Positions 35,434 through 46,715 are shown, numbered from the stretch's first letter. The stretch: DNA of 64,000 nt from an uncultured Flavobacteriaceae bacterium (GCA_947500585.1 CANMSN010000005.1:159443-223442); one strand, 5' to 3'. Notes: a model not told the origin generated them from the sequence alone. Program-made: numbers and translations.

Positions 35434-38400
35434 ATGAAGTACATTCTCGCTTTTATTCTTTTTCTTATTGGTTTCTATGGGTTCGCTCAAGATCAATCTT
35501 CAAATTATAGAACTATAAAAGTTGCTGTAAAAGATACTGTTCGCATTGATAGTGTGAGTATAAATTCAAATTCATTTTCTGTTAGAAAAAAAGATAACAC
35601 GATTATAGATTCTACATTTTACAGTATTGATTTTGGTAAAGCTATCTTAAGTTTTAAAAAACCTATTGAAACAGATTCTGTAATTATAAACTATTTAAAA
35701 TTCCCAGATTTTTTAACTAAAACCTACAAAGCGTTAGATGAATCAATTATTGTAGAAAATAATGACAATCTTCAAAAATTATATAAACTATCGCAACCTA
35801 ACGATAACAGAACATTTATTCCTTTTGATGGCTTAACAACTTCGGGTAGTATATCACGTGGTGTTACCATTGGGAACAACCAAAACTCTGTTTTAAATAG
35901 CGAATTAGACCTTCAAATTACAGGTAAACTAAATGATAAAGTGTCTTTGAGAGCCTCTATCCAAGACGCTAATATTCCGCTTCAAGAAAGCGGCTATTCA
36001 CAACGTTTAGATGAGTTTGACCAAGTTTTTATAGAATTGTTTAGCGATAATTGGAACATTCGTGCTGGCGATATTGATTTGCAAAACAACAACTCTTATT
36101 TTGCTCAATTTTCTAAACGTGTACAGGGTTTATTAGTTAATGTAAATTTAGGTGAGGAAGACACTAAAACCAATTTATTTGCCGCTGGAGCATTAGTTCG
36201 TGGGCAGTTTACAACCAGTAATTTTACCGCTCAAGAAGGCAATCAAGGGCCTTATAAATTGCAAGGCCCAAATAATGAATTGTTTGTTTTAATTGTTTCT
36301 GGAAGTGAAACTGTCTATGTTAATGGCGTTGCAGTAAAACGTGGTGAAGATCAAGATTATATTATTGATTATAACGCAGGTGAAATCATTTTCAACTCTA
36401 CTTATCCTATTACTTCTGAGATGCGTATTACCGTAGATTATCAATTTAGTGAACGTAATTACTCCAGATTAGTTGCTTATGGCGGCACCCGTATTGAAAG
36501 CGAAAAACTTAACATAGGTGTTTCTGTATATTCTGAAAACGATGCTAAAAACCAACCTTTACAGCAAAACTTATCTGAAGAACAAGTGCAAATTTTAGCG
36601 AATGCTGGCGATGATAGGACACAAATGGTTGCGCCATCTGAAGTTCAAGAAGCCTTAAACGAAAATAGAATTTTATACAAAAAAGAACTCATTAGTGGTG
36701 TTGAAGCCTTCGTGTTTTCTAACAATCCTGATGATGAATTATTTCGCGTAACCTTTACCAGAGTTGGAACTAATCAAGGTGATTATGATTTAAGTAGTAT
36801 TAATGCCATCAATAATATTTTTGAATTTGTTGGCGTAAATCAAGGTGAATATTCTCCTATTGTTCAACTTGTAGCGCCAACCAAACTTCAAATTGCGGTT
36901 ATTAATGGGAGTTATAAACCCTCTGAAAAAACACAAATTAACTTTGAAGCAGCAGCAAGTAAAAATGATTTGAATTTATTTTCAGATTTAAATGATGATG
37001 ACAACGATGGTTTTGCAGGAAAATTAAATATTGAACAACGCCTTATAAAAAAAGATAGTCTTTGGAATTTTAATGTTTTTTTTGATGGTGATTATATAAG
37101 TGATAATTACAGAAATATTGAAGGTTTATACAACCCTGAATTTAATCGTGATTGGAATTTAGACCTAAGTAATTTAAACGGTATAGGAAATAATCTCGGA
37201 AATCAGGCACTCATAAATTCTGGTTTTCGAGTTTTTCATCCTAAAAAAGGTGTTTTTAATTATGAATTTGAACATTTAAACTTCTCAGATGGTTTTAACG
37301 GTAATAGGCATATTGCCAATGCTAATCTTCTATTTAATAGGCTAAGCATTGTATCTTACTCTAGTTTTTTAAATGCCAATTCTAGTATTAATACCTCAAC
37401 TTTTTTAAGATCTTATAATACCATTACCTATGGTATGAACAAAAGTTGGGTTGGTACTAAAATAGCCATTGAAGATAATGAGCAAAGGGAAACTTCAACT
37501 CAAGAATTAACAGCTTTGAGTCAGAAATTTAAATCTTATGAAGTGTTTGTTGGCGTTGGGGATAGTGCCAAAGTTTTTGCCGAAATAGGCTATAAAAATA
37601 GAGTTAACGATAGTATAAGAAACAACGCGTTACAAAAAGTAAATACATCAAATACCTATTATTTAGATGCTAAACTGGTTCAAAATAAAAATACCAATCT
37701 ATCGCTTTATGCTAATTATAGAACACTAAAATATACCGATGCTAATATTGAGAATGAAAACTCGATAAACTCCAGATTACAGTTCAATCAAAAGCTTTTT
37801 AAGCAAATAGTGCAATGGAATACCATTTTTGAAACGAACTCAGGTACATTACCACAACAAGATTTTACCTATGTTGAAGTAGAGGCTGGACAAGGCACCT
37901 ATACGTGGATAGATTATAACGAAAATGGCATTCAAGAGTTGGAAGAGTTTGAAATTGCACAGTTTCAAGATCAAGGTAAATATATTCGGGTTTTATTACC
38001 TAATCGTATTTTTATAAAAACACACCAAAACAGGTTAAGCCAGACGCTAACTTTAAATCCATCACAATGGAATGTTAGCGAGAAAAAATCGCAAAAATTC
38101 TGGTCACATTTTTACAACCAGACCACTTATTTAATAGATAGAAAAAATGGAAGAGATAATAATAGCTTTAATTTAAATCCATTTGAAAGTAACTCTGAAA
38201 ATCAATTAGGACTTCAATTAAATTTTAGGAATGTCCTTTTCTTTAACCGTGGCAAACAAGACTATACAACCTCCTATACTTTTTTATCTAATAGTACAAA
38301 AAACACATTATCTATTGGCTTTATAGAAAATAGTTTGCAAAGTCATCAGCTAAATTTTAACCATAAAATTGCTGAAAACTGGCTTATAAACTTACTTTCT

Positions 38401-38856
38401 GCTCTTGATAATAATGAAAGTCTAAGCCAAAACTTTGCAAGTAGAAATTTTAATTTTGATGAAACTAGATTAAACCCAAAATTATCTTATTTGTTCAATG
38501 ATAATTCTCGTTTTGATATCTTTTATCAATATGCTAATAAAGAAAACACTATTGGTGATTTGGAAACTTTAAAACAACAGAAATACGGGGCATCTTTCAC
38601 GCTAACTAATCAAGACAACGGCGCAATAAATGGCGAATTCAGCTTTTTTTCTAATACTTTTGAAGGTAATGCAAATACGCCTGTAGCTTACCAAATGTTA
38701 GAAGGTTTACAACCTGGAAAAAACTTTACATGGAGTTTGTTAGCTCAGAAAAAACTAACTAATTATTTAGATCTTAACTTTAGTTATTTTGGAAGAAAAA
38801 CGGAAACTAGCAAAACGATTCATACAGGTTCTATTCAACTTAAAGCCTATTTTTAA
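35434..38856 (+). CDS. Large outer-membrane beta-barrel protein, conserved in Bacteroidota, function unknown
   Basis: 1140 residues. Residues 1-19 are a signal peptide ending FAQ. Residues 20-115 are a beta domain. The segment GSISRGVTIGNNQNSVLNSE and the following INAQDANIPLQ-like stretch (SIQDANIPLQESG) are the family's most recognisable part. From about 130 on, aromatic-rich alternating strands and a C-terminal aromatic residue (KAYF) suggest a large barrel. Two short inserts resemble EF-hand-like acidic loops (DLNDDDNDGF; DYNENGIQELEEFE). No TonB box, plug or T9SS tail is seen. Its stop overlaps that of the convergent peptidase gene. Confidence 0.75.
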   Translation: MKYILAFILFLIGFYGFAQDQSSNYRTIKVAVKDTVRIDSVSINSNSFSVRKKDNTIIDSTFYSIDFGKAILSFKKPIETDSVIINYLKFPDFLTKTYKALDESIIVENNDNLQKLYKLSQPNDNRTFIPFDGLTTSGSISRGVTIGNNQNSVLNSELDLQITGKLNDKVSLRASIQDANIPLQESGYSQRLDEFDQVFIELFSDNWNIRAGDIDLQNNNSYFAQFSKRVQGLLVNVNLGEEDTKTNLFAAGALVRGQFTTSNFTAQEGNQGPYKLQGPNNELFVLIVSGSETVYVNGVAVKRGEDQDYIIDYNAGEIIFNSTYPITSEMRITVDYQFSERNYSRLVAYGGTRIESEKLNIGVSVYSENDAKNQPLQQNLSEEQVQILANAGDDRTQMVAPSEVQEALNENRILYKKELISGVEAFVFSNNPDDELFRVTFTRVGTNQGDYDLSSINAINNIFEFVGVNQGEYSPIVQLVAPTKLQIAVINGSYKPSEKTQINFEAAASKNDLNLFSDLNDDDNDGFAGKLNIEQRLIKKDSLWNFNVFFDGDYISDNYRNIEGLYNPEFNRDWNLDLSNLNGIGNNLGNQALINSGFRVFHPKKGVFNYEFEHLNFSDGFNGNRHIANANLLFNRLSIVSYSSFLNANSSINTSTFLRSYNTITYGMNKSWVGTKIAIEDNEQRETSTQELTALSQKFKSYEVFVGVGDSAKVFAEIGYKNRVNDSIRNNALQKVNTSNTYYLDAKLVQNKNTNLSLYANYRTLKYTDANIENENSINSRLQFNQKLFKQIVQWNTIFETNSGTLPQQDFTYVEVEAGQGTYTWIDYNENGIQELEEFEIAQFQDQGKYIRVLLPNRIFIKTHQNRLSQTLTLNPSQWNVSEKKSQKFWSHFYNQTTYLIDRKNGRDNNSFNLNPFESNSENQLGLQLNFRNVLFFNRGKQDYTTSYTFLSNSTKNTLSIGFIENSLQSHQLNFNHKIAENWLINLLSALDNNESLSQNFASRNFNFDETRLNPKLSYLFNDNSRFDIFYQYANKENTIGDLETLKQQKYGASFTLTNQDNGAINGEFSFFSNTFEGNANTPVAYQMLEGLQPGKNFTWSLLAQKKLTNYLDLNFSYFGRKTETSKTIHTGSIQLKAYF

Positions 38857-39770
38857 ATTGCAGATTTATCAATTTTATTGGTAATTAAAACAATAGATTT
38901 TACTGCTTCAATATAAAATTTAGGATGTATGTTTTCATAATCATCGGTAGGTTCATGATAATCTTCATGATCTTCTACGCCAAAATATAAAAATGGGATA
39001 TCTTTTTTGTGGAAGTTTGCATGATCTGATGAGTAGGTCCAATTTTCTAAACCATCATAACCATCATGCCCCATTATAACACTCATTTTTTTTGAGCTTT
39101 TATAACTTGACACGATACATTTAAGTGATTTATTATAGCATGTCCCCGTAGCATAGAGTTGCTTTTTTTTACTTCTGCTTATCATATCTAAGTTAACATT
39201 AACGCTTATTTTTTTTGAATTAAAAATTAGACTATTTACAAAATATTTAGATCCTTGAAGTCCTAATTCTTCAGCATCAAAAGCGGCTAAAATTATAGAG
39301 TGTTTTGGAGGGTATTTTTTATAATATTCTGCGAAAGCGAAAAGTGCTGAAACTCCTGAAGCATTGTCGTCTGCTCCATTATATATTTTACCTTGTTTTA
39401 TGCCTTCATGATCGTAATGCGCGCTAATAACTATATACTTATCTGATAAACTTGAACCTTTAATAAGCCCTAAAACATTTGCTCCATTATATTTTTTACC
39501 ATGATGGGAAAACACAAAAGGCTGTTCGTAAGTATTGTTAATTTTTAAAACACCTAAATTATAGAATTCATTAATTATATATTTTTTAGCTCTAACTGCC
39601 CCTTTTGTACCTGTGCGTCTACCCTCATATAAATCTGAAGATAATATTTTTAAATTCTTTAGAAGTTTTGTTTCATTGAATAAACAATTACTATTAACTT
39701 CAATGGTTTGTCCATTTATATTTAGAAAGGAAAGAAAAAATAAAGAAAATAATAATAATTTGATGTTCAT
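38853..39770 (-). CDS. M28-family zinc peptidase, secreted
   Basis: 305 residues with a signal peptide (1-20, ending NING). The two-zinc aminopeptidase centre is visible: ISAHYDHEG (His, Asp), YNGADDNASGV (bridging Asp), FDAEELGLQGS (catalytic Glu and ligand Glu), NLDMISRSKK (Asp) and the final His in DYHEPTDDY. It is probably a periplasmic or surface aminopeptidase. The four-base overlap of stops with the 1140-residue protein gene is convergent. Confidence 0.9.
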   Translation of the reverse strand: MNIKLLLFSLFFLSFLNINGQTIEVNSNCLFNETKLLKNLKILSSDLYEGRRTGTKGAVRAKKYIINEFYNLGVLKINNTYEQPFVFSHHGKKYNGANVLGLIKGSSLSDKYIVISAHYDHEGIKQGKIYNGADDNASGVSALFAFAEYYKKYPPKHSIILAAFDAEELGLQGSKYFVNSLIFNSKKISVNVNLDMISRSKKKQLYATGTCYNKSLKCIVSSYKSSKKMSVIMGHDGYDGLENWTYSSDHANFHKKDIPFLYFGVEDHEDYHEPTDDYENIHPKFYIEAVKSIVLITNKIDKSAI

Positions 39771-39802
39771 TAAAAAAGTTTAATGTCTAAAGCTAAACAA
39801 AA

Positions 39803-39827
39803 AATCCCATACCGAAAGTATGGGATT
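39803..39827 (-). terminator. Intrinsic terminator of sdhCAB
   Basis: AATCCCATAC/GTATGGGATT perfect stem with a five-base loop. On the minus strand it is followed by TTTT and lies 25 bp past the sdhB stop. Confidence 0.88.
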
Positions 39828-39851
39828 ATAATTTTATGAAAATGATACCTT

Positions 39852-40592
39852 TTATATATTAGCTTTCATCAATTCTCTATTCATTCTTGCTATTGTGTCT
39901 AATGAAATTCCTTTAGGGCATTCAACCTCACAAGCACCAGTATTTGTACAATTTCCAAAGCCTTCCAAATCCATTTGAGCCACCATATTTTTAACACGAT
40001 CTGCCGCCTCGACTTGGCCTTGAGGCAATAATGCGTATTGCGAAACTTTGGCCCCTACAAATAACATAGCTGACGAGTTTTTACAAGTTGCTACACAAGC
40101 ACCACAACCAATACATGTTGCTGCATCCATTGCTGTATCTGCAGATTCTTTTGCAATAGGAATAGCATTAGCATCTTGTGTATTTCCAGAGGTATTTACC
40201 GAAATAAAACCACCTGCTTGTTGTATACGATCAAAAGCACTTCTATCTACAATTAAATCTTTTATTACAGGAAATGCCGATGCACGCCAAGGCTCTATAT
40301 AAATAGTATCGCCATCGCTAAAACTTCTCATGTGTAACTGGCATACCGTAATACTTCTATCAGGACCATGAGCACGACCATTTATGTACATAGAACACAT
40401 ACCACAAATACCTTCTCTACAATCATGATCGAAAGCAATAGGCTCTTCATCCTTATCAATTAATTCTTGATTTAAAACATCAAGCATTTCTAAGAAAGAC
40501 ATATCTGGCGACACATCATCAAGTTTATAGTCAACAATTTTTCCTTTATCGTTAGCGCTTTTTTGACGCCATATTTTCAATGTTAATTTCAT
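39852..40592 (-). CDS. sdhB: Succinate dehydrogenase iron-sulfur subunit
   Basis: Electron-transfer subunit of complex II, 246 residues. The [2Fe-2S] site is CREGICGMC with a downstream Cys in VCQLH. The C-terminal clusters use [11 protein letters not shown] and [14 protein letters not shown]. It is third gene of sdhCAB, 10 bp after sdhA. Confidence 0.97.
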   Translation of the reverse strand: MKLTLKIWRQKSANDKGKIVDYKLDDVSPDMSFLEMLDVLNQELIDKDEEPIAFDHDCREGICGMCSMYINGRAHGPDRSITVCQLHMRSFSDGDTIYIEPWRASAFPVIKDLIVDRSAFDRIQQAGGFISVNTSGNTQDANAIPIAKESADTAMDAATCIGCGACVATCKNSSAMLFVGAKVSQYALLPQGQVEAADRVKNMVAQMDLEGFGNCTNTGACEVECPKGISLDTIARMNRELMKANI

Positions 40593-40602
40593 AACTAATT
40601 TG

Positions 40603-42603
40603 TTATTTATAACTTCTTTCTTTTACTTCAATATTCTCGTAAACCAATTCTTCTTTGTGTAAAACAGCATCTTTAGGCTCGCCTTTATACTCCCAAGCTG
40701 ATACATATTGAAACTCTTTTCTACGCATAGCTTCACCTTCTGGTGTTTGATATTCGTCTCTAAAGTGCCCTCCTGCAGACTCTTCTCTTTGCAAAGCATC
40801 TTTAGCAAATAACTCACCTAATTCTAAGAAATCTGCAACACGTCCAGCTTTTGCTAGCTCTTCATTATATTCATTTGCAGTTCCAGGAACTTTAACATCT
40901 TTATAGAATTCTGCTCTAAGTGCAGCTATTTCAGAAATGGCTTCTTTTAAATCCTTTTCATTTCTAGCCATTCCACATTTATTCCACATGATTTTTCCTA
41001 ATTTCTTATGGAAATAATCTACGGAATGCGTTCCGTTATTATTTACTAATTTATCAAGACTTGATTTTACAAGATTTTCAGCTTCCTCAAATTCTTTAGT
41101 TTCTGTTGATATTGGACCTGTTCGAATATCATCTGCTAAATAATCTCCAATAGTGTAAGGCAATACAAAATAACCATCTGCTAAACCTTGCATCAATGCT
41201 GAAGCACCAAGTCTGTTAGCACCATGATCAGAAAAATTAGCTTCACCAATAGCATACAATCCAGGAACAGTAGTCATTAAATTATAATCTACCCAAATAC
41301 CTCCCATGGTGTAATGTACCGCTGGATAAATCATCATTGGAGTTTCATAAGGATTTTGGTCTACGATTTTTTCATACATCTGGAATAAATTTCCATATTT
41401 CGCTTTAACAATCTCCTTTCCTAATGTTGTTATAAGTGCTTCATCATCTTCATTAAGTCCTTTAACATGTGCTTGCTCTTTTCCATATCGCTTAATGGCA
41501 TCAGCAAAATCTAAATATACAGCTTCACCTGTTTTGTTTACTCCATATCCTGCATCGCAACGTTCTTTAGCAGCTCTTGAAGCTACATCTCTTGGTACTA
41601 AATTTCCAAAAGCTGGGTAACGACGCTCTAAATAGTAATCTCTATTTTCTTCAGCAATTTGAGTTGGTTTTAATTTGCCTTCTCTAATAGCCAAAACATC
41701 ATCCATATTTTTTGGAACCCATATACGACCATCATTTCTCAATGATTCTGACATCAAAGTTAACTTAGACTGATGATCTCCAGAAACTGGAATACATGTT
41801 GGGTGAATTTGTGTATAGCATGGGTTTGCAAAAAATGCCCCACGTTTGTGAGCTTTCCAAGCAGCAGTAACGTTACTACCCATCGCGTAAGTTGATAAAT
41901 AAAACGCATTACCATAACCACCTGTTCCTAGAACAACAGCATGAGCAGAATGACGCTCAATTTCTCCTGTTACTAAATTACGTGCTATAATACCTCTCGC
42001 TTTTCCATCAACAATAACCACATCTAACATTTCGTGGCGACTGTACATCTTAATTTTTCCACGACCTATTTGACGATTCATAGCAGAATAAGCACCTAAT
42101 AAAAGTTGCTGTCCTGTTTGCCCTTTGGCGTAGAATGTTCTTGAAACTAATACACCACCAAAAGAACGGTTATCTAATAAACCTCCGTAATCACGAGCAA
42201 AAGGAACCCCTTGCGCCACACATTGGTCGATAATATTTGTTGAAACCTCAGCTAAACGATGTACGTTAGATTCTCGCGAACGGTAATCGCCTCCTTTTAC
42301 AGTGTCATAAAATAATCTGTAAGTTGAATCGCCGTCACCTTGATAATTCTTTGCTGCGTTAATTCCTCCTTGGGCTGCAATAGAGTGCGCACGTCTTGGT
42401 GAATCTTGAAAACAGAACGATTTTACATTATAACCTAATTCTGCTAAAGTTGCAGCTGCTGAACCTCCTGCTAAACCAGTACCCACAATAATAACATCTA
42501 TAAGACGCTTATTTGCTGGATTTACTAAGTTTATTTTATTTTTATGATTTGTCCATTTATCCGCTAATGGTCCTTCTGGTATTTTTGAGTTTAACGTTTT
42601 CAT
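40603..42603 (-). CDS. sdhA: Succinate dehydrogenase flavoprotein subunit
   Basis: Oxidises succinate to fumarate with covalently bound FAD, 666 residues. The FAD-binding motif [18 protein letters not shown] lies near residue 40. The FAD-attachment His is in [13 protein letters not shown] (preceded by RRAHS). HPTCIP and the catalytic Arg region [11 protein letters not shown] are intact. The length fits the Bacteroidota/epsilon-type succinate dehydrogenase. It starts 2 bp after sdhC. Confidence 0.97.
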   Translation of the reverse strand: MKTLNSKIPEGPLADKWTNHKNKINLVNPANKRLIDVIIVGTGLAGGSAAATLAELGYNVKSFCFQDSPRRAHSIAAQGGINAAKNYQGDGDSTYRLFYDTVKGGDYRSRESNVHRLAEVSTNIIDQCVAQGVPFARDYGGLLDNRSFGGVLVSRTFYAKGQTGQQLLLGAYSAMNRQIGRGKIKMYSRHEMLDVVIVDGKARGIIARNLVTGEIERHSAHAVVLGTGGYGNAFYLSTYAMGSNVTAAWKAHKRGAFFANPCYTQIHPTCIPVSGDHQSKLTLMSESLRNDGRIWVPKNMDDVLAIREGKLKPTQIAEENRDYYLERRYPAFGNLVPRDVASRAAKERCDAGYGVNKTGEAVYLDFADAIKRYGKEQAHVKGLNEDDEALITTLGKEIVKAKYGNLFQMYEKIVDQNPYETPMMIYPAVHYTMGGIWVDYNLMTTVPGLYAIGEANFSDHGANRLGASALMQGLADGYFVLPYTIGDYLADDIRTGPISTETKEFEEAENLVKSSLDKLVNNNGTHSVDYFHKKLGKIMWNKCGMARNEKDLKEAISEIAALRAEFYKDVKVPGTANEYNEELAKAGRVADFLELGELFAKDALQREESAGGHFRDEYQTPEGEAMRRKEFQYVSAWEYKGEPKDAVLHKEELVYENIEVKERSYK

Positions 42604-42605
42604 AT

Positions 42606-43292
42606 CTATGATAATACGTATTTAAAATGATGATAAAGCGCTATAAATATAAATCCTAGTGGAATTATAATGGAATAAGCTTTCCCTATATTTTTTAGTA
42701 CTGTTTTTCTGCCTGCTGTACCACCCATTGATTGAAAAGCAGAAGTAAAACCATGTGCCAAGTGCAAGCCTAAAAGAATAAACGACACAACGTAGGCAAT
42801 GGTTCTTATATGACTGTGAAATTTATGTTGTAATTCTTCAAAATATCTGAAATCTTGTGTGCCTTCAAGCAGACCAGACATATCACCTTGAATATATTTT
42901 ACATTTAATTCTGGAATCCAAAAATCGATGAAATGTAGCACAAAAAACGCAAGAACAACTAAGCCGCTATATATCATATTTCTACTTGCCCAAGATGAAT
43001 TTGCACTACCATTATTTTTTGCATAAGTAACACCGACAGCTTTTCTGTTTTTAATTTCTAAAATAAAACCCATAACAAAATGAAATACAACAGCGAATAT
43101 TAAAACTGGTTGTAAAACAAATTGAACTAAAGGATTTGTTCCCATAAAATGAGACACCTCATTGAAAGCATCTGGACTAAAAACAGATAAAGAATTAATT
43201 GCTAAATGTTGAAGCAAAAAAAACATAAGAAAAAAAGCTGAAAGCGCCATGGCCACTTTTCTTCCAATTGAAGATTTAAAAAATCCGCCCAT
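42606..43292 (-). CDS. sdhC: Succinate dehydrogenase cytochrome b subunit
   Basis: Membrane anchor of complex II, 228 residues with five predicted helices. Candidate haem-ligating histidines are in [24 protein letters not shown], and LGLHLAHGF. The single large anchor of this size is the diheme B-type found in Bacteroidota, which carries electrons to menaquinone. It is first gene of the operon, with a -7 box about 28 bp upstream. Confidence 0.93.
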   Translation of the reverse strand: MGGFFKSSIGRKVAMALSAFFLMFFLLQHLAINSLSVFSPDAFNEVSHFMGTNPLVQFVLQPVLIFAVVFHFVMGFILEIKNRKAVGVTYAKNNGSANSSWASRNMIYSGLVVLAFFVLHFIDFWIPELNVKYIQGDMSGLLEGTQDFRYFEELQHKFHSHIRTIAYVVSFILLGLHLAHGFTSAFQSMGGTAGRKTVLKNIGKAYSIIIPLGFIFIALYHHFKYVLS

Positions 43293-43319
43293 TATTTTGT
43301 AGTTAATTTATTCGTTTAG

Positions 43320-43327
43320 CAAAGGTA
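43320..43327 (-). promoter_or_regulatory. -7 promoter box for sdhCAB
   Basis: Minus strand TACCTTTG, an exact TAnnTTTG match, 28 bp before the sdhC start. Confidence 0.5.
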
Positions 43328-43451
43328 CGCTAGGATTGAGTTTTAGACAAATAACAATTGTCATGTTTTTGTTATTTAGAATCGTTTTAATTAGATTAAT
43401 TAAAGGCACTCAAAGCCCTAATATTATGTTGTTTAAAATCCAGAAAACTGA

Positions 43452-45311
43452 TTACTCTAAAATTAATTTCTTTGAAATTGAAGCGCTATCTGAATATATA
43501 TTAATAATGTAAATTCCTCTAGCTAGATTTTGAACGCCAATGCTTTTAACTCTCGATGTTTCAGATAAATCATATTCTGATATTTGTCTTCCACTAATAT
43601 CATAAATCAGAGCTTTTTTCAAGTTTATGAATGTCTCATTTTTAATAAAAAACTCATTAGTGGCCGGGTTTGGGAAAATACTTATGGCGTTAGCTAAATT
43701 ATTTTTGTCGATGCTCAAATTGCAAATTGTTGAATTTGTCATTGAAGCCTCAGAACAGGCAAACACAGAAATACTTCTAGAATGAATATTATTTGCTGCC
43801 GTTATATTTCCTGTTGAAAGTACTCGTTGTTGATCACCATTTGAAATAGCATAATGCATCACATCATCTAAATTATCCCCATCATTTATATCATCTACAA
43901 CGTGACCTAATTGATGACCATGACCTAGTTCGTGTAATGCTACGCTTTCAAAATCAAATTGAGAATTATTTGGTAAACCATTCCCAAAATACCAGTTAGT
44001 TTCATCATCAAAAACAATATCTAGCTCTTCTACATGGAAATTCCAACTTAAAGGATCAGTCGGGGAACCACATCCTGATATTCTACTTAAACATTGTCCT
44101 AATACACCGTCATCTAAATCATCTGCAGGAACGTTTTGATTGTCAAACTTCACCACATTAACCCCATCATAAGCAACTACATCCACATTTGTAGCAGAAT
44201 TACTTATTGTCCAGTTTATTTTGGTTTCACAACGCCATCTATCTAGAGCTTTTTCAAAATCGGCTTTAGCTCCAGCAAACTCTGTGTCATTAAAAAAGTT
44301 TGTTTCCATTTCCCATGTATAACCTGCACTACCATTAACATGTCTTATTGGATAAGCATATAAACCAAGTGGACCGTTTGTTCCTGGAGGCATGCTATCA
44401 CTATCATCATCCGGATCGAATACAGCATTACTTTCTGCAAAGGTAATTTCTAAATCACTAGAAGAAAAACCATTAAGTCCTCCATTATCTTGAACTAAAA
44501 TTGGACCTGTTCCGGCTTCAGATGGAATTTCAACTGTAATTTCATCTGCATTCCAAGTAAGGACCTGAGAGTCTAGTGCAAATACAAAAGTAGATCCATC
44601 ATCATCAGCATTTCTGAAACCAACCCTACCTTTATCTGTTCCAAAGTTAGAGCCGCTTACAGTTAAAACAGTCTTTGTACCTGCACTTGCAGAAGTAAGA
44701 TCGAATGTAATTCCAGTTGGTATTGAGAACGCTTTATCTTGATTAGATCTAGAGTTTATAGTTAGCTCTTCTAAATTTTTCACTTCTATGTATTTTGATT
44801 TGGTGTAATTCATTATTTCACTGTAGAAAGAAGATTTTATGCCTTCCTTTTTACTAAATGGATTGATGGCCACATTGGTAAATATATCGTATTTATAAAA
44901 TCCTTGTAATGAACTATATGTTTTAAATTGTTTATTAGATATTTGGTTCCCTTTATCCAAAAGAACATTGTTATCATATAACGTGAAAATTCCAATATCT
45001 CCTTTTTGTAGTTTTAAATTTGGCGATACAATTAATATTTGAGAACCTACAACTCCACCAAGAGTAATAACGTCTATAGTTTCTGTAAAATCTCCTTTAA
45101 AAACCTTAGAAACCTCAACCGTATTAGATGTGTAAATATTGTGCCTTTTCGAATCCCAAAAAGATTGCTTTGAAATGACTTTGCCTTCTATAACTAGACT
45201 AGAACTTTCAATTTGTTTTTCTAATGATACTTCTTTAAGTAATGTTTGTGCATCTACAGTACTTAATATCAGTATCAATGATAACAAAGTGGTGAAAGTA
45301 ATCTTCTTCAT
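43452..45311 (-). CDS. Secreted metzincin-like metalloprotease with T9SS tail
   Basis: 619 residues. A signal peptide (1-21) is followed by a domain to about 190 and an IPT/TIG-like beta domain (about 195-285, PTGITFDLTSASAGTKTVLT...). The zinc site is HELGHGHQLGH at 460-470 (H460, E461, H464, H470), with a Met-turn candidate in DDVMHYAI. The C-terminal 70 residues (FPNPATNEFFI ... ARGIYIINIYS ... SKKLILE) form a type A type IX secretion signal, so the protein should be exported to the surface or medium. Position 467 is Gln where metzincins usually have Gly. The substrate is unknown. Confidence 0.85.
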   Translation of the reverse strand: MKKITFTTLLSLILILSTVDAQTLLKEVSLEKQIESSSLVIEGKVISKQSFWDSKRHNIYTSNTVEVSKVFKGDFTETIDVITLGGVVGSQILIVSPNLKLQKGDIGIFTLYDNNVLLDKGNQISNKQFKTYSSLQGFYKYDIFTNVAINPFSKKEGIKSSFYSEIMNYTKSKYIEVKNLEELTINSRSNQDKAFSIPTGITFDLTSASAGTKTVLTVSGSNFGTDKGRVGFRNADDDGSTFVFALDSQVLTWNADEITVEIPSEAGTGPILVQDNGGLNGFSSSDLEITFAESNAVFDPDDDSDSMPPGTNGPLGLYAYPIRHVNGSAGYTWEMETNFFNDTEFAGAKADFEKALDRWRCETKINWTISNSATNVDVVAYDGVNVVKFDNQNVPADDLDDGVLGQCLSRISGCGSPTDPLSWNFHVEELDIVFDDETNWYFGNGLPNNSQFDFESVALHELGHGHQLGHVVDDINDGDNLDDVMHYAISNGDQQRVLSTGNITAANNIHSRSISVFACSEASMTNSTICNLSIDKNNLANAISIFPNPATNEFFIKNETFINLKKALIYDISGRQISEYDLSETSRVKSIGVQNLARGIYIINIYSDSASISKKLILE

Positions 45312-45420
45312 AACAATAAATTAGTCTTTATTTAGTCTGGCATTCTCAAATATAGGAAATTAAAACATATAATGATTTATTTAGTTTTACTACATTTATC
45401 AAACTTAATTCAATCTTAAT

Positions 45421-46713
45421 ATGAAATACTTACCTATTGACAATAAACTGTTTAAAAAAAATAGAAAAAATTTTGCAGCTAAAATGAAGCCTAATAGCTT
45501 AGCTGTTTTTAACTCTAATGATATCTATCCAATAAGCGCAGACAGTACCATACCCTTTGAGCAACATCGTGACATTTTTTATTTGAGTGGCGTAGATCAA
45601 GAAGAAAGTATTTTAGTTTTATTTCCTGATTGTCCTAAAGAAAAACATAAAGAAATATTATTCTTAAAAGAAACTAATGAACATATAGCAATTTGGGAAG
45701 GCGAAAAACTAACCAAAGAAAACGCTTTTAAAACTAGTGGTATAAAAACAGTGTATTGGCTTCAAGATATGGAGAAAACCATATTTGAACTCATGTCGCA
45801 ATGCGATACCGTTTACATAAATACCAATGAACATTATAGAGCAAATGTTGATACTGAAACTAGAGAAGACCGGTTTACAAAATGGTTAAAAGAAAAGTAT
45901 CCTGCGCATACCGTAGCAAAAAGCAATCCTATTTTACAGCGACTTCGTTCTGTTAAAGACGCTATTGAAATTGATTTAATTCAACAAGCATGTAATATTA
46001 CCGAAAAAGGTTTTAGGCGTATTCTAAACTTTGTGAAACCAGGTGTTTGGGAATATGAAATTGAAGCAGAATTTATTCATGAATTTTTACGACATCGCTC
46101 TAAAAAATTCGCTTATACACCTATTGTTGCCTCTGGTAATAATGCTAATGTATTGCACTACATTGAAAACAATCAGCAATGTAAAGCAGGTGACTTAATT
46201 CTTATGGATGTTGGTGCAGAATATGCTAACTATTCTAGTGACATGACACGAAGCGTTCCTGTTTCTGGTCGCTTTTCTGAAAGGCAAAAAGCGGTTTATA
46301 ATGCCGTAAATAAAGTAAAAAACGAAGCTACAAAACTATTAATTTCAGGAACAGATTGGGCAGATTATCATATTGAAGTTGGCAAAATAATGACTAGCGA
46401 ATTACTAGATTTAAAATTACTTGATAAAGCGGATGTACAAAATGAAAACCCTGATTGGCCAGCTTACAAAAAATACTTTATGCATGGAACAAGTCACCAT
46501 ATGGGACTAGACACACATGATTATGGTATTTTAACTGAACCTATGCAAGCAAATATGGTTTTTACTGTAGAGCCCGGTATTTATATTCCTGAAGAAGGTT
46601 TTGGTATTCGATTAGAAGACGATGTGGTCATTCAAAAATCTGGAGCACCATTCAATCTAATGCGTAATATTCCTATTGAAGCCGATGAAATAGAAGATAT
46701 TATGAATTCTTAA
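45421..46713 (+). CDS. Xaa-Pro aminopeptidase (aminopeptidase P family)
   Basis: 430 residues, cytoplasmic. It removes N-terminal residues preceding proline. An N-terminal creatinase-like domain (1-165) precedes the pita-bread domain. Metal ligands are in MDVGAEYANYSSDMTRSVPVSG (two Asp), HGTSHHMGLDTHD (His), FTVEPGIYIP (Glu) and GIRLEDDVVI (Glu). Length matches PepP. Divergent from the metalloprotease gene and convergent with lysC. Confidence 0.93.
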   Translation: MKYLPIDNKLFKKNRKNFAAKMKPNSLAVFNSNDIYPISADSTIPFEQHRDIFYLSGVDQEESILVLFPDCPKEKHKEILFLKETNEHIAIWEGEKLTKENAFKTSGIKTVYWLQDMEKTIFELMSQCDTVYINTNEHYRANVDTETREDRFTKWLKEKYPAHTVAKSNPILQRLRSVKDAIEIDLIQQACNITEKGFRRILNFVKPGVWEYEIEAEFIHEFLRHRSKKFAYTPIVASGNNANVLHYIENNQQCKAGDLILMDVGAEYANYSSDMTRSVPVSGRFSERQKAVYNAVNKVKNEATKLLISGTDWADYHIEVGKIMTSELLDLKLLDKADVQNENPDWPAYKKYFMHGTSHHMGLDTHDYGILTEPMQANMVFTVEPGIYIPEEGFGIRLEDDVVIQKSGAPFNLMRNIPIEADEIEDIMNS

Positions 46714-46715
46714 AA

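Noticed and set aside
35434..38856. TonB-dependent receptor or SprA-type translocon
   Set aside because: It has no plug domain or TonB box, and it is less than half the size expected for SprA.
40623..40817. A 64-codon minus-strand frame inside sdhA
   Set aside because: It lies in a second frame of the conserved sdhA C-terminus and has no independent support.
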